Shown here piece after piece: positions 11,053 through 20,782 of a DNA stretch of 64,000 nt. This DNA is from Superficieibacter sp. HKU1. GTDB taxonomy: Bacteria > Pseudomonadota > Gammaproteobacteria > Enterobacterales > Enterobacteriaceae. The notes below the pieces were generated by a model, which searched no databases, had not been told where the DNA came from, and saw nothing but the letters and a program-made list of their open reading frames with translations. Within the stretch, counting starts at the first letter, position 1, and each line of letters begins with the position of its first letter. The DNA lies in NCBI RefSeq assembly GCF_029319185.1, contig NZ_CP119754.1, forward strand, positions 1,798,001 to 1,862,000, read 5' to 3'. The position numbers and the translations under genes were made by a program.

Positions 11053-12726
11053 ATGACTGAATCTTTTGCTCAACTGTTTGAAGAATCCCTGAAAGAAATC
11101 GAAACCCGCCCGGGTTCCATCGTTCGTGGTGTTGTTGTTGCTATCGACAAAGACGTTGTACTGGTTGACGCCGGTCTGAAATCTGAGTCCGCCATTCCGG
11201 CAGAGCAGTTCAAAAACGCCCAGGGCGAGCTGGAAATCCAGGTTGGTGACGAAGTTGACGTTGCTCTGGATGCAGTAGAAGACGGCTTCGGTGAAACCCT
11301 GCTGTCCCGTGAGAAAGCTAAACGTCACGAAGCCTGGATCACGCTGGAAAAAGCTTACGAAGAAGCTGAAACTGTAGTCGGTGTTATCAACGGCAAAGTC
11401 AAAGGTGGCTTCACTGTTGAGCTGAACGGTATTCGTGCGTTCCTGCCGGGTTCACTGGTAGACGTTCGTCCAGTTCGTGACACTCTGCACCTCGAAGGCA
11501 AAGAGCTTGAATTCAAAGTAATCAAGCTGGACCAGAAACGTAACAACGTGGTCGTATCACGTCGTGCCGTTATCGAATCCGAAAACAGCGCAGAGCGCGA
11601 TCAGCTGCTGGAAAACCTGCAGGAAGGCATGGAAGTTAAAGGTATCGTTAAGAACCTCACTGACTACGGTGCATTCGTTGATCTGGGCGGCGTTGACGGC
11701 CTGCTGCACATCACTGATATGGCCTGGAAACGCGTTAAGCATCCGAGCGAAATCGTAAACGTTGGTGACGAAATCAACGTTAAAGTCCTGAAGTTCGACC
11801 GTGAGCGTACTCGTGTATCTCTGGGTCTGAAACAGCTGGGCGAAGATCCGTGGGTTGCTATCGCTAAACGTTATCCGGAAGGTACCAAACTGACCGGTCG
11901 CGTAACCAACCTGACCGACTACGGCTGCTTCGTTGAAATCGAAGAAGGCGTTGAAGGCCTGGTTCACGTTTCCGAAATGGACTGGACCAACAAAAACATC
12001 CACCCGTCCAAAGTTGTTAACGTTGGCGACGTAGTGGAAGTTATGGTTCTGGATATCGACGAAGAACGTCGTCGTATCTCCCTGGGTCTGAAACAGTGCA
12101 AATCTAACCCGTGGCAGCTGTTTGCTGAAACCCACAACAAGGGCGATCGCGTTGAAGGTAAAATCAAGTCAATCACTGACTTCGGTATCTTCATCGGCCT
12201 GGACGGTGGCATCGACGGTCTGGTTCACCTGTCTGACATCTCCTGGAACGTTGCAGGCGAAGAAGCTGTTCGTGAATACAAAAAAGGCGACGAAATCGCT
12301 GCCGTTGTCCTGCAGGTTGACGCAGAACGTGAACGTATCTCCCTGGGCGTTAAACAGCTCGCAGAAGATCCGTTCAACAACTACGTTGCTGTGAACAAGA
12401 AAGGCGCAATCGTAAACGGTAAAGTCACTGCAGTTGACGCTAAAGGCGCAACCGTAGAACTGGCTGACGGCGTTGAAGGTTACCTGCGTGCTTCTGAAGC
12501 ATCCCGTGACCGTATCGAAGATGCAACTCTGGTTCTGAGCGTAGGCGACGACGTTGAAGCTAAATTCACCGGCGTTGATCGCAAAAACCGCGTTGTAAGC
12601 CTGTCTGTTCGTGCGAAAGACGAAGCTGACGAGAAAGATGCAATTGCTACTGTTAACAACAAACAGGAAGAAGGCAACTTCTCTAACGCAATGGCTGAAG
12701 CATTCAAAGCAGCTAAAGGCGAGTAA
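11053..12726 (+). CDS. rpsA: 30S ribosomal protein S1
   Basis: 557 residues, the E. coli length. It is built of six S1-type oligonucleotide-binding repeats; later ones show the recurring pattern LTDYGAFVDLGGVDGLLHITDM, each closed by SLGLKQL-like segments. The first two repeats bind the ribosome and the last four bind mRNA. Codon use is strongly biased to preferred codons (GGT, GTT, CTG, GAA), as expected of a highly expressed gene. Confidence 0.99.
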   Translation: MTESFAQLFEESLKEIETRPGSIVRGVVVAIDKDVVLVDAGLKSESAIPAEQFKNAQGELEIQVGDEVDVALDAVEDGFGETLLSREKAKRHEAWITLEKAYEEAETVVGVINGKVKGGFTVELNGIRAFLPGSLVDVRPVRDTLHLEGKELEFKVIKLDQKRNNVVVSRRAVIESENSAERDQLLENLQEGMEVKGIVKNLTDYGAFVDLGGVDGLLHITDMAWKRVKHPSEIVNVGDEINVKVLKFDRERTRVSLGLKQLGEDPWVAIAKRYPEGTKLTGRVTNLTDYGCFVEIEEGVEGLVHVSEMDWTNKNIHPSKVVNVGDVVEVMVLDIDEERRRISLGLKQCKSNPWQLFAETHNKGDRVEGKIKSITDFGIFIGLDGGIDGLVHLSDISWNVAGEEAVREYKKGDEIAAVVLQVDAERERISLGVKQLAEDPFNNYVAVNKKGAIVNGKVTAVDAKGATVELADGVEGYLRASEASRDRIEDATLVLSVGDDVEAKFTGVDRKNRVVSLSVRAKDEADEKDAIATVNNKQEEGNFSNAMAEAFKAAKGE

Positions 12727-12797
12727 TACTCTCAATCCTTGAAGAAGGATGATGAGTAACTTGACAGATTACAGTTTTCGTTCTGTAATCAAGCACA

Positions 12798-12819
12798 AAG
12801 GGCGGCTACGGCCGCCCTT
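12798..12819 (+). terminator. Hairpin between rpsA and ihfB
   Basis: 9-bp stem AAGGGCGGC / GCCGCCCTT around a TACG loop. The following sequence GTTCAAG is not U-rich, so some readthrough to ihfB is likely. Confidence 0.7.
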
Positions 12820-12865
12820 GTTCAAGCTGTTAGCGAATATGGCCATTAAGGAAACCGGAGGAATC

Positions 12866-13156
12866 ATGACCAAGTCAGAGTTAATCGAAAGACTTGCAAG
12901 CCAGCAATCGCATATCCCGGCAAAAGCGGTTGAAGATGCCGTGAAAGAGATGCTGGAACATATGGCCTCTACCCTTGCCGTTGGGGAGCGTATTGAAATC
13001 CGCGGTTTCGGCAGCTTTTCATTGCATTACCGAGCTCCTCGCACCGGGCGTAACCCAAAAACAGGTGATAAAGTGGATTTGGAAGGTAAATACGTTCCAC
13101 ACTTTAAGCCGGGTAAAGAATTACGCGACCGCGCCAATATTTATGAAGGTGATTGA
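12866..13156 (+). CDS. ihfB: Integration host factor beta subunit
   Basis: DNA-bending nucleoid protein that pairs with IhfA. The start is the ATG after GGAGGAATC, not the upstream in-frame ATG. The signature GFGSFSLHYRAPRTGRNPKTG (residues about 47-67) holds the DNA-intercalating arm with its proline. The product is 96 residues; the E. coli protein has 94 and ends NIYG, whereas this one ends NIYEGD. It lies downstream of rpsA as usual. Confidence 0.98.
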   Translation: MTKSELIERLASQQSHIPAKAVEDAVKEMLEHMASTLAVGERIEIRGFGSFSLHYRAPRTGRNPKTGDKVDLEGKYVPHFKPGKELRDRANIYEGD

Positions 13157-13194
13157 GTTATCGCCGTATAGTTAACGACGAAACTTGAACACGT

Positions 13195-13219
13195 AAAAAG
13201 CACCTGCGGGTGCTTTTTT
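13195..13219 (+). terminator. Terminator after ihfB
   Basis: Stem AAAAAGCACC / GGTGCTTTTT with a short loop and T6 tail. It is symmetric and could work in both directions. Confidence 0.9.
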
Positions 13220-13378
13220 CATCTCTGTCTCCTGACGAAAAATGGAATACTCCTCGCAATGCTGCCTGTGCATTGCAGCAATCCTGCCGATTCCCTACAT
13301 AGCCTGCCGCAAACCAGGCAAATCCCTGCGGACAACCTTATAACATAGCGCGACACTCTCCCTGACAGGGAGGTCTCT

Positions 13379-15643
13379 ATGCGTTTACCACAACTGGCGA
13401 TCTGTGTGATTGCAGGTCTCGCCCCATTAATCTGGCTGCCAACGCTGCCGGGTGTAGGCTGTACGAAACTCATCGCCATTATTGCGATTATGCTGGCATG
13501 TCGCCGTCCACGATCCCTTCGGTTTATTGGATTGACGGGTCTGTTCTTCTGCTGGGGTATCCTGACCGCGCATCAAATCTTATGGCCTGCGCAGCATCTC
13601 ACCGGTAAAAATCAGCGTGTCGAAATGACCCTTACTGCAACCGATGGGGCAACGACGCATCAGGGCACGATCACGCACTATGATGGAAAACGCCTGTTCC
13701 CGGCACCGGGCATTACCCTTTACGGCAATTATCTACCCGAGGCAGGCTGTGCCGGGCAGCGTTGGGCGATGACCATTCGTGCAAGGGCCGTTCATGGCGA
13801 GCTAAATGAGGGGGGATTTGATACCCAGCGCAACGCCTTTGCACGACATAATCCTCTGACCGGCCGCTTTATCGAGGCAAAAGCGCTGGATGCCAGCTGC
13901 AGTTTACGGGCGACCTATCTTGCTTCGCTCTCTGCGACGCTGGCCGATTATCCCTGGCAGGGGGTGATCTTAGGTCTGGGCTTAGGAGAGCGTCTGGCCG
14001 TTTCCACCGAGGCCAAAAAATTGATGCAGCAGACCGGCACCCTGCATCTGATGGCGATCTCCGGTCTGCATATCGCCCTCGGGGCGTCGCTCGGCTGGCT
14101 GCTGATCCGCGGCCTGCAATTTTTCCTGCCATGCCGTCTGATTAGCTGGCGGACGCCGTTAATTTTTGGCTTCCTTTGTGCAACAGGTTACGCATGGATC
14201 ACGGGCTTACAGCCGCCTGCGCTACGGACCATTGTGGCGCTGGGAATATGGTATGGCCTGCGCTTAAGCGGGCGTCAATGGTCGTCATGGGACATCTGGC
14301 TATGCTGTATCGCCGCCATCCTGTTTTGCGATCCACTGGCCGTGCTGTCACAAAGCCTGTGGCTCTCGGCGTTTGCTGTGGCAGCGCTGATTTTCTGGTA
14401 TCAGTGGGTGCCGTTGCCAGCGTGGAGAATGCGGGCACCGCTGCGCCATTTTGTTGGGTTGATACATCTTCAACTGGGTTTGATGATATTGCTGTTACCG
14501 CTCCAGGTGCTGCTGTTTCACGGTATCAGCATGACGTCCCTGCTGGCGAACCTGTTTGCGGTCCCGCTGGTTACTTTCGTGATTGTGCCGCTGATCCTGG
14601 CAGGAATGCTGCTGCATCTCACCGGGCCTCAGGTAGTGGAACAGGGGCTCTGGTACCTGACGGATCGGCTTTTGGCGCTGCTCTTTTACCTGTTACGCCA
14701 ATTGCCCGATGGCTGGCTGGATGTAGATGCGCGCTGGCAGGGCATTACAGTAATGCCGTGGATAGCGTTGGTACTCTGGCGTTTTCGGGCCTGGCGCGCC
14801 ATGAACGCCGTTGCACTGACCCTGCTGGTGATACTGGCCTTTCCGCTATGGCGGCAGGAGCGAAAAGACGTGTGGGCGATACATATGCTGGATGTCGGGC
14901 AGGGGCTGGGCATGGTCATTGAACGTCACGGTAGGGCCATTTTGTATGATACCGGGCTGGCGTGGCCCGGCGGTGATTCCGGCCAACAGCTGATTATCCC
15001 CTGGCTGCGCTGGCACCATCTGCGACCCGAAGGCATCATCATTAGCCATGAGCATCTCGATCATCGCGGTGGGCTAAACGCCATTCATGACGCGTGGCCT
15101 GATGCATGGATCCGCAGCCCGTTAAGCTGGAAAGGGCACCAGCCTTGTTTTCGTGGAGAACGCTGGCAGTGGGAGGGGCTAACCTTTAGCGCTCACTGGC
15201 CGCTAAAAGATAATCAAACGCAGGGTAACAACCGCTCCTGCGTGGTGAAGGTTGAGGATGGCCGGCACAGTATTTTATTAACCGGCGATATCGAAACGCC
15301 AGCGGAACTCGCTCTGCTCAGTCATTACTGGCAGCATCTGGCGTCTACCATTATTCAGGTGCCCCACCACGGCAGCAATACCTCATCAGGGATCGCGCTG
15401 ATACAGCGGGTGAATGGAAAAGCGGCGCTGGCGTCCGCCTCGCGTTACAACGCATGGCATTTTCCATCGCCGAAAGTAGTAAAACGCTACCGGCAACAGG
15501 GATATCAATGGCTTGATACGCCTCATCATGGGCAAATTACGGTCACTTTTTCCGATGAAGGATGGCAAATCAGCAGCCTGCGAGAGCAAATTTTGCCCCG
15601 CTGGTATCATCAGTGGTTTGGCGCGCCCGCAGATAACGGGTAG
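13379..15643 (+). CDS. ycaI: ComEC/Rec2-family DNA-uptake channel protein YcaI
   Basis: 754 residues. The N-terminal part has hydrophobic segments followed by an OB-like region. The central Competence domain includes LMAISGLHIALGA (about 220-235) and many membrane spans. The C-terminal metallo-beta-lactamase-like domain has HEHLDHRGG (about 560) and later HHGSNTSSG. ComEC proteins pass single-stranded DNA across the inner membrane in competent bacteria; the role in enteric bacteria is less certain. It lies just upstream of msbA but is probably a separate transcription unit, starting after the ihfB terminator. Confidence 0.93.
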   Translation: MRLPQLAICVIAGLAPLIWLPTLPGVGCTKLIAIIAIMLACRRPRSLRFIGLTGLFFCWGILTAHQILWPAQHLTGKNQRVEMTLTATDGATTHQGTITHYDGKRLFPAPGITLYGNYLPEAGCAGQRWAMTIRARAVHGELNEGGFDTQRNAFARHNPLTGRFIEAKALDASCSLRATYLASLSATLADYPWQGVILGLGLGERLAVSTEAKKLMQQTGTLHLMAISGLHIALGASLGWLLIRGLQFFLPCRLISWRTPLIFGFLCATGYAWITGLQPPALRTIVALGIWYGLRLSGRQWSSWDIWLCCIAAILFCDPLAVLSQSLWLSAFAVAALIFWYQWVPLPAWRMRAPLRHFVGLIHLQLGLMILLLPLQVLLFHGISMTSLLANLFAVPLVTFVIVPLILAGMLLHLTGPQVVEQGLWYLTDRLLALLFYLLRQLPDGWLDVDARWQGITVMPWIALVLWRFRAWRAMNAVALTLLVILAFPLWRQERKDVWAIHMLDVGQGLGMVIERHGRAILYDTGLAWPGGDSGQQLIIPWLRWHHLRPEGIIISHEHLDHRGGLNAIHDAWPDAWIRSPLSWKGHQPCFRGERWQWEGLTFSAHWPLKDNQTQGNNRSCVVKVEDGRHSILLTGDIETPAELALLSHYWQHLASTIIQVPHHGSNTSSGIALIQRVNGKAALASASRYNAWHFPSPKVVKRYRQQGYQWLDTPHHGQITVTFSDEGWQISSLREQILPRWYHQWFGAPADNG

Positions 15644-15679
15644 AATATGCGGCTATTTCAACAAATGCTGGTTTTTTGA

Positions 15680-17428
15680 ATGCATAACGATAAAGATCTC
15701 TCTACGTGGCAGACCTTCCGCCGACTTTGGCCGATTATTGCCCCTTTCAAGCCGGGTCTGATCGTGGCGGCAATTGCGTTAATCCTTAACGCAGCCAGCG
15801 ATACCTTCATGTTATCGCTCCTTAAACCATTACTGGATGATGGTTTTGGTAAAACAGATCGCTCGGTGCTGCTATGGATGCCGCTGGTAGTGATTGGGCT
15901 GATGATTGTGCGGGGTATTACCAGCTACATCTCCAGCTATTGCATCTCATGGGTTTCAGGCAAAGTGGTGATGACCATGCGTCGCCGCCTGTTCAGTCAT
16001 ATGATGGGGATGCCGGTTTCCTTTTTTGACAAGCAGTCCACCGGGACGCTGCTGTCGCGCATTACCTATGACTCGGAGCAGGTTGCTTCTTCCTCTTCCA
16101 GTGCGCTCATTACCGTGGTGCGTGAAGGGGCGTCGATTATCGGCCTGTTCATTATGATGTTCTACTACAGCTGGCAATTGTCGCTGATCCTGATCGTCCT
16201 TGCGCCCATTGTCTCATTTGCGATTCGACTGGTCTCCAAACGTTTTCGTAGCATCAGTAAGAATATGCAGAATACCATGGGGCAGGTCACTACCAGCGCA
16301 GAACAGATGCTGAAAGGGCACAAAGAGGTGCTAATTTTTGGCGGACAGGACGTCGAAACAAAGCGTTTCGATAAAGTCAGCAACAAAATGCGTTTACAGG
16401 GAATGAAGATGGTTTCTGCCTCTTCCATTTCTGACCCGATTATTCAGCTAATTGCCTCCCTGGCGCTGGCTTTTGTGCTGTATGCGGCAAGCTTCCCCAG
16501 CGTAATGGAGACCCTGACTGCCGGTACGATCACCGTGGTGTTCTCATCAATGATCGCGCTGATGCGTCCGTTAAAATCACTGACTAACGTCAACGCTCAG
16601 TTCCAGCGCGGGATGGCCGCCTGCCAGACGCTGTTTACCATTCTCGACTCCGAGCAGGAAAAAGACCAGGGCACTTTTGTCGTTGAACGTGCGAAAGGCG
16701 ATCTGGAATTTCGTAACGTCACGTTCACCTATACAGGGCGTGAAGTCCCGGCGCTGCGCAATATCGATCTGACCATCCCTGAAGGTAAAACGGTCGCGCT
16801 CGTAGGCCGTTCTGGTTCGGGCAAGTCCACCATTGCCAGTTTGATCACGCGCTTTTATGACGTTGATGAAGGGCAAATCCTGCTTGATGGCCATGACCTG
16901 CGTGAATACACGCTGTCATCACTGCGTAATCAGGTTGCACTGGTTTCGCAGAACGTGCACCTATTTAACGATACGGTTGCCAACAACATTGCCTATGCGC
17001 GCACTGACGTTTACAGTCGCGAGCAGATCGAACAAGCCGCACGTATGGCGTATGCCATGGACTTTATCAACAAAATGGATAATGGCCTCGACACCATTAT
17101 TGGCGAAAACGGCGTAATGCTCTCCGGCGGACAGCGTCAGCGTATTGCGATTGCGCGTGCACTGCTGCGCGACAGCCCCATTCTGATCCTTGATGAAGCC
17201 ACCTCCGCGCTGGATACCGAATCTGAACGGGCGATCCAGTCGGCTCTGGATGAGCTGCAGAAGAACCGCACCTCGCTGGTGATTGCGCATCGTCTGTCAA
17301 CCATTGAACAGGCCGATGAAATTGTGGTGGTTGAAGATGGCCGCATCGTTGAACGCGGAAACCATCATGACCTGCTGGAAATGCGCGGGGTTTACTCGCA
17401 GCTCCATAAGATGCAGTTCGGTCAATGA
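15680..17428 (+). CDS. msbA: Lipid A flippase, ABC transporter MsbA
   Basis: Homodimeric inner-membrane exporter that flips core-lipid A to the periplasmic face. At 582 residues it matches E. coli. An N-terminal six-span membrane domain is followed by an ATPase domain with Walker A GRSGSGKST (about 376-384), signature LSGGQRQR and Walker B ILILDEATSALD. Its stop overlaps the lpxK start (ATGA), so the two are translationally coupled. Confidence 0.98.
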   Translation: MHNDKDLSTWQTFRRLWPIIAPFKPGLIVAAIALILNAASDTFMLSLLKPLLDDGFGKTDRSVLLWMPLVVIGLMIVRGITSYISSYCISWVSGKVVMTMRRRLFSHMMGMPVSFFDKQSTGTLLSRITYDSEQVASSSSSALITVVREGASIIGLFIMMFYYSWQLSLILIVLAPIVSFAIRLVSKRFRSISKNMQNTMGQVTTSAEQMLKGHKEVLIFGGQDVETKRFDKVSNKMRLQGMKMVSASSISDPIIQLIASLALAFVLYAASFPSVMETLTAGTITVVFSSMIALMRPLKSLTNVNAQFQRGMAACQTLFTILDSEQEKDQGTFVVERAKGDLEFRNVTFTYTGREVPALRNIDLTIPEGKTVALVGRSGSGKSTIASLITRFYDVDEGQILLDGHDLREYTLSSLRNQVALVSQNVHLFNDTVANNIAYARTDVYSREQIEQAARMAYAMDFINKMDNGLDTIIGENGVMLSGGQRQRIAIARALLRDSPILILDEATSALDTESERAIQSALDELQKNRTSLVIAHRLSTIEQADEIVVVEDGRIVERGNHHDLLEMRGVYSQLHKMQFGQ

Positions 17429-18405
17429 TCGCCCGTATCTGGTCCGGTGATTCCCCGCTCTGGCGGCTGTTGCTGCCGCTTTCCTGGCTTTATGGGCTGG
17501 TGAGCGGCCTTATTCGTCTGAGCTACCGCCTCGGCCTGAAAAAGTCGTGGCGGGCACCGGTACCGGTGGTGGTGGTGGGCAATCTGACCGCCGGAGGTAA
17601 CGGCAAAACGCCTGTGGTCATCTGGCTGGTTGAGCAACTCCAGCAGCGCGGTATCCGCGTTGGCGTGGTGTCTCGCGGCTACGGTGGCAAGGCGGACCGC
17701 TATCCTCTGCTTCTCGACGCCGACACCGCGCCTGCCAGCGCAGGTGATGAACCCGTGCTTATCTGGCAGCGCACCGGTGCGCCTGTCGCCGTTTCGCCAG
17801 TGCGGGCCGACGCCGTTCGCGCGCTGCTGGCAGAGCACGAATTACAGCTCATTATTACCGATGACGGCCTGCAACATTATCGTCTGGCGCGTGACCTGGA
17901 AATTGTGGTGGTGGATGGCGTACGCCGCTTTGGTAACGGCTGGTGGCTGCCTGCCGGCCCCATGCGCGAGCGTGCGTCGCGATTGCAAACGGTCGATGCG
18001 GTGATTACCAACGGCGGCGAACCTGCGCCGGGTGAAATCCCCATGATTTTGCGTCCGGGACAGGCGATAAATTTGCTGACCGGTGAACGCCGCGAGATGT
18101 CGACGCTTACCGACGTGGTGGCAATGGCCGGTATTGGTCATCCGCCGCGTTTTTTCACAACCCTGGAAAAGGGCGGCGTGCGGCCAGTAAGAACCGTCGC
18201 GCTGGCCGATCATCAGGCACTGATTCAGGCTGACGTACAGGCGATGACCCAGCCAGGGCAAAACCTGCTCATGACCGAGAAGGACGCGGTCAAGTGCCGG
18301 GCGTTTGCGCAGGATAACTGGTGGTATTTACCGGTCAATGCCGAACTCCAGGGCGATGACGTGCAACAACTGCTGGCGAAACTTACTCTCCTGGCGCAGC
18401 GTTAG
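17425..18405 (+). CDS. lpxK: Tetraacyldisaccharide 4'-kinase
   Basis: Membrane-bound kinase that adds the 4'-phosphate in lipid A synthesis. It has 326 residues (E. coli 328). An N-terminal membrane-associated helix is followed by the P-loop GNLTAGGNGKTPV at about 52-64. It overlaps msbA by four bases, and this pairing of lipid A kinase with lipid A exporter is conserved in enteric bacteria. Confidence 0.97.
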   Translation: MIARIWSGDSPLWRLLLPLSWLYGLVSGLIRLSYRLGLKKSWRAPVPVVVVGNLTAGGNGKTPVVIWLVEQLQQRGIRVGVVSRGYGGKADRYPLLLDADTAPASAGDEPVLIWQRTGAPVAVSPVRADAVRALLAEHELQLIITDDGLQHYRLARDLEIVVVDGVRRFGNGWWLPAGPMRERASRLQTVDAVITNGGEPAPGEIPMILRPGQAINLLTGERREMSTLTDVVAMAGIGHPPRFFTTLEKGGVRPVRTVALADHQALIQADVQAMTQPGQNLLMTEKDAVKCRAFAQDNWWYLPVNAELQGDDVQQLLAKLTLLAQR

Positions 18406-18429
18406 CCTCCTGCTGCGAGCGCCGGGATC

Positions 18430-19662
18430 ATGACGGGGAAATACATGCTCTCTCTACATGCCGCGCGTTGTCTTCATCTTGCTGCGCAGGGACTGCTTAA
18501 AAAGCCCCGACGCCGCGCTCAGCCTGACGATATCCTGCGCACTGTCCGCCAGATGTCGCTCCTGCAAATTGACACCATCAACATTGTCGCCCGTAGTCCT
18601 TACCTGGTGCTGTTCAGCCGTCTGGGGAATTATCCGCAGGCCTGGCTGGATGAAGCGTTAAGCCGTGGTGAGCTAATGGAATACTGGGCGCATGAAGCCT
18701 GTTTCCTTCCCCGCAGTGATTTTTCGCTGGTACGCCACCGGATGCTGGCCCCGGAAAATATGGGATGGAAATATCGTCAGACGTGGATGGAAGAGAACGT
18801 CGGGGAAATTGAGCAGTTAATGGCGCATATCCGCGAGCAGGGTCCGGTACGCTCAGCAGATTTTGCCCATTCAGGAAAAGGCTCAAGCGGCTGGTGGGAG
18901 TGGAAGCCGCACAAGCGTCATCTGGAAGGATTATTTACCGCCGGAAAAGTGATGGTGGTAGAGCGGCGCAACTTTCAACGGGTTTATGACCTGACCAGCC
19001 GGGTATTACCGGAGTGGGATGACGCTCGCGACGCGCTCAGCCAGGACGCGGCGGAAGAGGTAATGCTGTTAAACAGCGCCCGTAGTCTGGGGATTTTTCG
19101 CCCTCAATGGCTGGCGGACTATTACCGGCTACGCCAGCCCAAAAGCGCTGCATTACTGGCACGCTGGCAGGACCAAAAACAGATCGTCCCCGTTGAGGTT
19201 GAAACGCTGGGACAGCTATGGCTGCATACGGATCTTCTGCCTCTGCTGCCTGCGGCGCAGGAAGGCAAACTTAACGCCACGCACAGCGTGGTGCTCTCGC
19301 CGTTTGATCCCGTTGTCTGGGATCGTAAACGCGCGGAACAGCTGTTTAACTTTAGCTACCGGCTGGAGTGTTATACGCCTGCCGCGAAACGTAAATACGG
19401 TTACTTTGTACTGCCGCTGCTGCACCGGGGAAGGCTGGTAGGGCGCATGGACTGTAAAATGCATCGTAAAGAGGGCGTACTGGAAATCATCTCGCTATGG
19501 CTGGAAGCGGGAGAAAGTATCAGCCGCATGCTTGAGCAAGGCCTGCAATCCGCCATTAACGATTTTGCCCGCTGGCAGGGCGCAACGCGTATTCAGGTCG
19601 GTTTTTTGCCCGAAAAGCTCTTTACGCAACAGCGCAGCGGCTGGGAAATTGACGTAGCCTGA
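18430..19662 (+). CDS. ycaQ: Winged-helix DNA glycosylase YcaQ (interstrand-crosslink repair family)
   Basis: 410 residues, the E. coli length when started at 18430. A second in-frame ATG 15 bases later has a better GGGG spacing and cannot be excluded. HTH_42 family: the conserved Gln-x-Asp catalytic motif is seen as LLQIDTI with Gln46 and Asp48. E. coli YcaQ removes alkylated bases, including those in interstrand crosslinks. It lies between lpxK and ycaR and is the least conserved gene of this stretch relative to E. coli. Confidence 0.92.
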   Translation: MTGKYMLSLHAARCLHLAAQGLLKKPRRRAQPDDILRTVRQMSLLQIDTINIVARSPYLVLFSRLGNYPQAWLDEALSRGELMEYWAHEACFLPRSDFSLVRHRMLAPENMGWKYRQTWMEENVGEIEQLMAHIREQGPVRSADFAHSGKGSSGWWEWKPHKRHLEGLFTAGKVMVVERRNFQRVYDLTSRVLPEWDDARDALSQDAAEEVMLLNSARSLGIFRPQWLADYYRLRQPKSAALLARWQDQKQIVPVEVETLGQLWLHTDLLPLLPAAQEGKLNATHSVVLSPFDPVVWDRKRAEQLFNFSYRLECYTPAAKRKYGYFVLPLLHRGRLVGRMDCKMHRKEGVLEIISLWLEAGESISRMLEQGLQSAINDFARWQGATRIQVGFLPEKLFTQQRSGWEIDVA

Positions 19663-19714
19663 TATGCCATTATGATAGGTTGCAACGGACCTTTTCGGTC
19701 CCTCTGGAGGAATT

Positions 19715-19897
19715 ATGGATCATCGTTTGCTTGAAATCATTGCCTGCCCGGTCTGTAACGGCAAGTTATATTATAGCCAGGATAAACAGGAGCTTATCTG
19801 TAAACCCGATCACCTGGCGTTTCCGCTGCGTGACGGTATTCCGGTGCTGCTGGAAACCGAAGCCCGTCAGCTAAATGCAGAAGAGAGCCGTCCATGA
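19715..19897 (+). CDS. ycaR: UPF0434/Trm112-like small protein YcaR
   Basis: 60 residues, started at the ATG after CTGGAGG. It carries a zinc-ribbon-like half site ACPVCNGKL at residues 10-18 and a later Cys in ELICK. Trm112-type proteins elsewhere are activating partners of methyltransferases; the bacterial role is unknown. It overlaps kdsB (ATGA), so the two are coupled. A longer frame beginning at 19680 in another phase is a shadow. Confidence 0.95.
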   Translation: MDHRLLEIIACPVCNGKLYYSQDKQELICKPDHLAFPLRDGIPVLLETEARQLNAEESRP

Positions 19898-20640
19898 GTT
19901 TCGTGGTTATTATTCCGGCGCGCTACGCCTCAACCCGCCTGCCGGGCAAACCTCTCCAGGATATCAACGGCAAACCGATGATCCTGCACGTGCTGGATCG
20001 CGCCCGCGAATCCGGCGCGGCGCGCATCATCGTGGCAACCGATCATCCGGACGTGGCCAGCGCCGTGGAAGCGGCGGGGGGCGAAGTCTGCATGACGCGT
20101 GCCGATCACCAGTCCGGCACCGAAAGGCTGGCGGAAGTGGTGGAGAAATGCGCTTTCAGCGATGACACTATCATCGTCAATATTCAGGGTGACGAGCCGA
20201 TGATCCCGCCGGCGATTGTGCGTCAGGTGGCAGAAAATATTGCCGCGAGTGAGGCGGGCATGGCGACGCTGGCGGTGCCGATCCACGATGCTGAAGAGGC
20301 TTTTAACCCGAATGCGGTTAAAGTGGTGATGAATGAACAGGGCTATGCCCTCTATTTTTCTCGCGCAACAATCCCGTGGGATCGCGATCGTTTTGCCCGG
20401 TCGCGCGAGACTATTGGCGATACGCTGCTGCGTCACATCGGCATTTACGCCTATCGCGCCGGTTTTATCCGCCGCTATGTCAGCTGGGCGCCCAGCCCAC
20501 TTGAGCAAATCGAAATGCTGGAGCAGCTTCGGGTGCTGTGGTACGGCGAAAAAATCCATGTTGCCGTTGCCCAACAAGTCCCGGGTACCGGTGTAGATAC
20601 GCCAGAAGATCTCGAACGGGTGCGCGCAGATATGCGCTGA
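19894..20640 (+). CDS. kdsB: 3-deoxy-manno-octulosonate cytidylyltransferase (CMP-Kdo synthetase)
   Basis: Activates Kdo with CTP for LPS inner-core assembly. It has 248 residues. The N-terminus FVVIIPARYASTRLPGKPL is the nucleotidyltransferase signature. It is coupled to ycaR by a four-base overlap and lies in a neighbourhood rich in LPS genes (msbA, lpxK). Confidence 0.98.
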   Translation: MSFVVIIPARYASTRLPGKPLQDINGKPMILHVLDRARESGAARIIVATDHPDVASAVEAAGGEVCMTRADHQSGTERLAEVVEKCAFSDDTIIVNIQGDEPMIPPAIVRQVAENIAASEAGMATLAVPIHDAEEAFNPNAVKVVMNEQGYALYFSRATIPWDRDRFARSRETIGDTLLRHIGIYAYRAGFIRRYVSWAPSPLEQIEMLEQLRVLWYGEKIHVAVAQQVPGTGVDTPEDLERVRADMR

Positions 20641-20645
20641 TCCCC

Positions 20646-20696
20646 GTCTCCCTTCCAGCCGGAGGGGAGACAAATTTTCATTATTTTTTCAACTTT
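20646..20696 (+). terminator. Probable terminator after kdsB
   Basis: Arms GTCTCCC (20646-20652) and GGGAGAC (20665-20671) with a 12-base loop, then an AT-rich tail with a T6 run at about 20684-20689. Confidence 0.55.
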
Positions 20697-20782
20697 TCTG
20701 TTGCACCTTTGATCTTACCCGGTGACATCCTCCCTTCAGGCGCTCATTATGAAATCAGTCACATTCATAAGGGTTATCCGTG

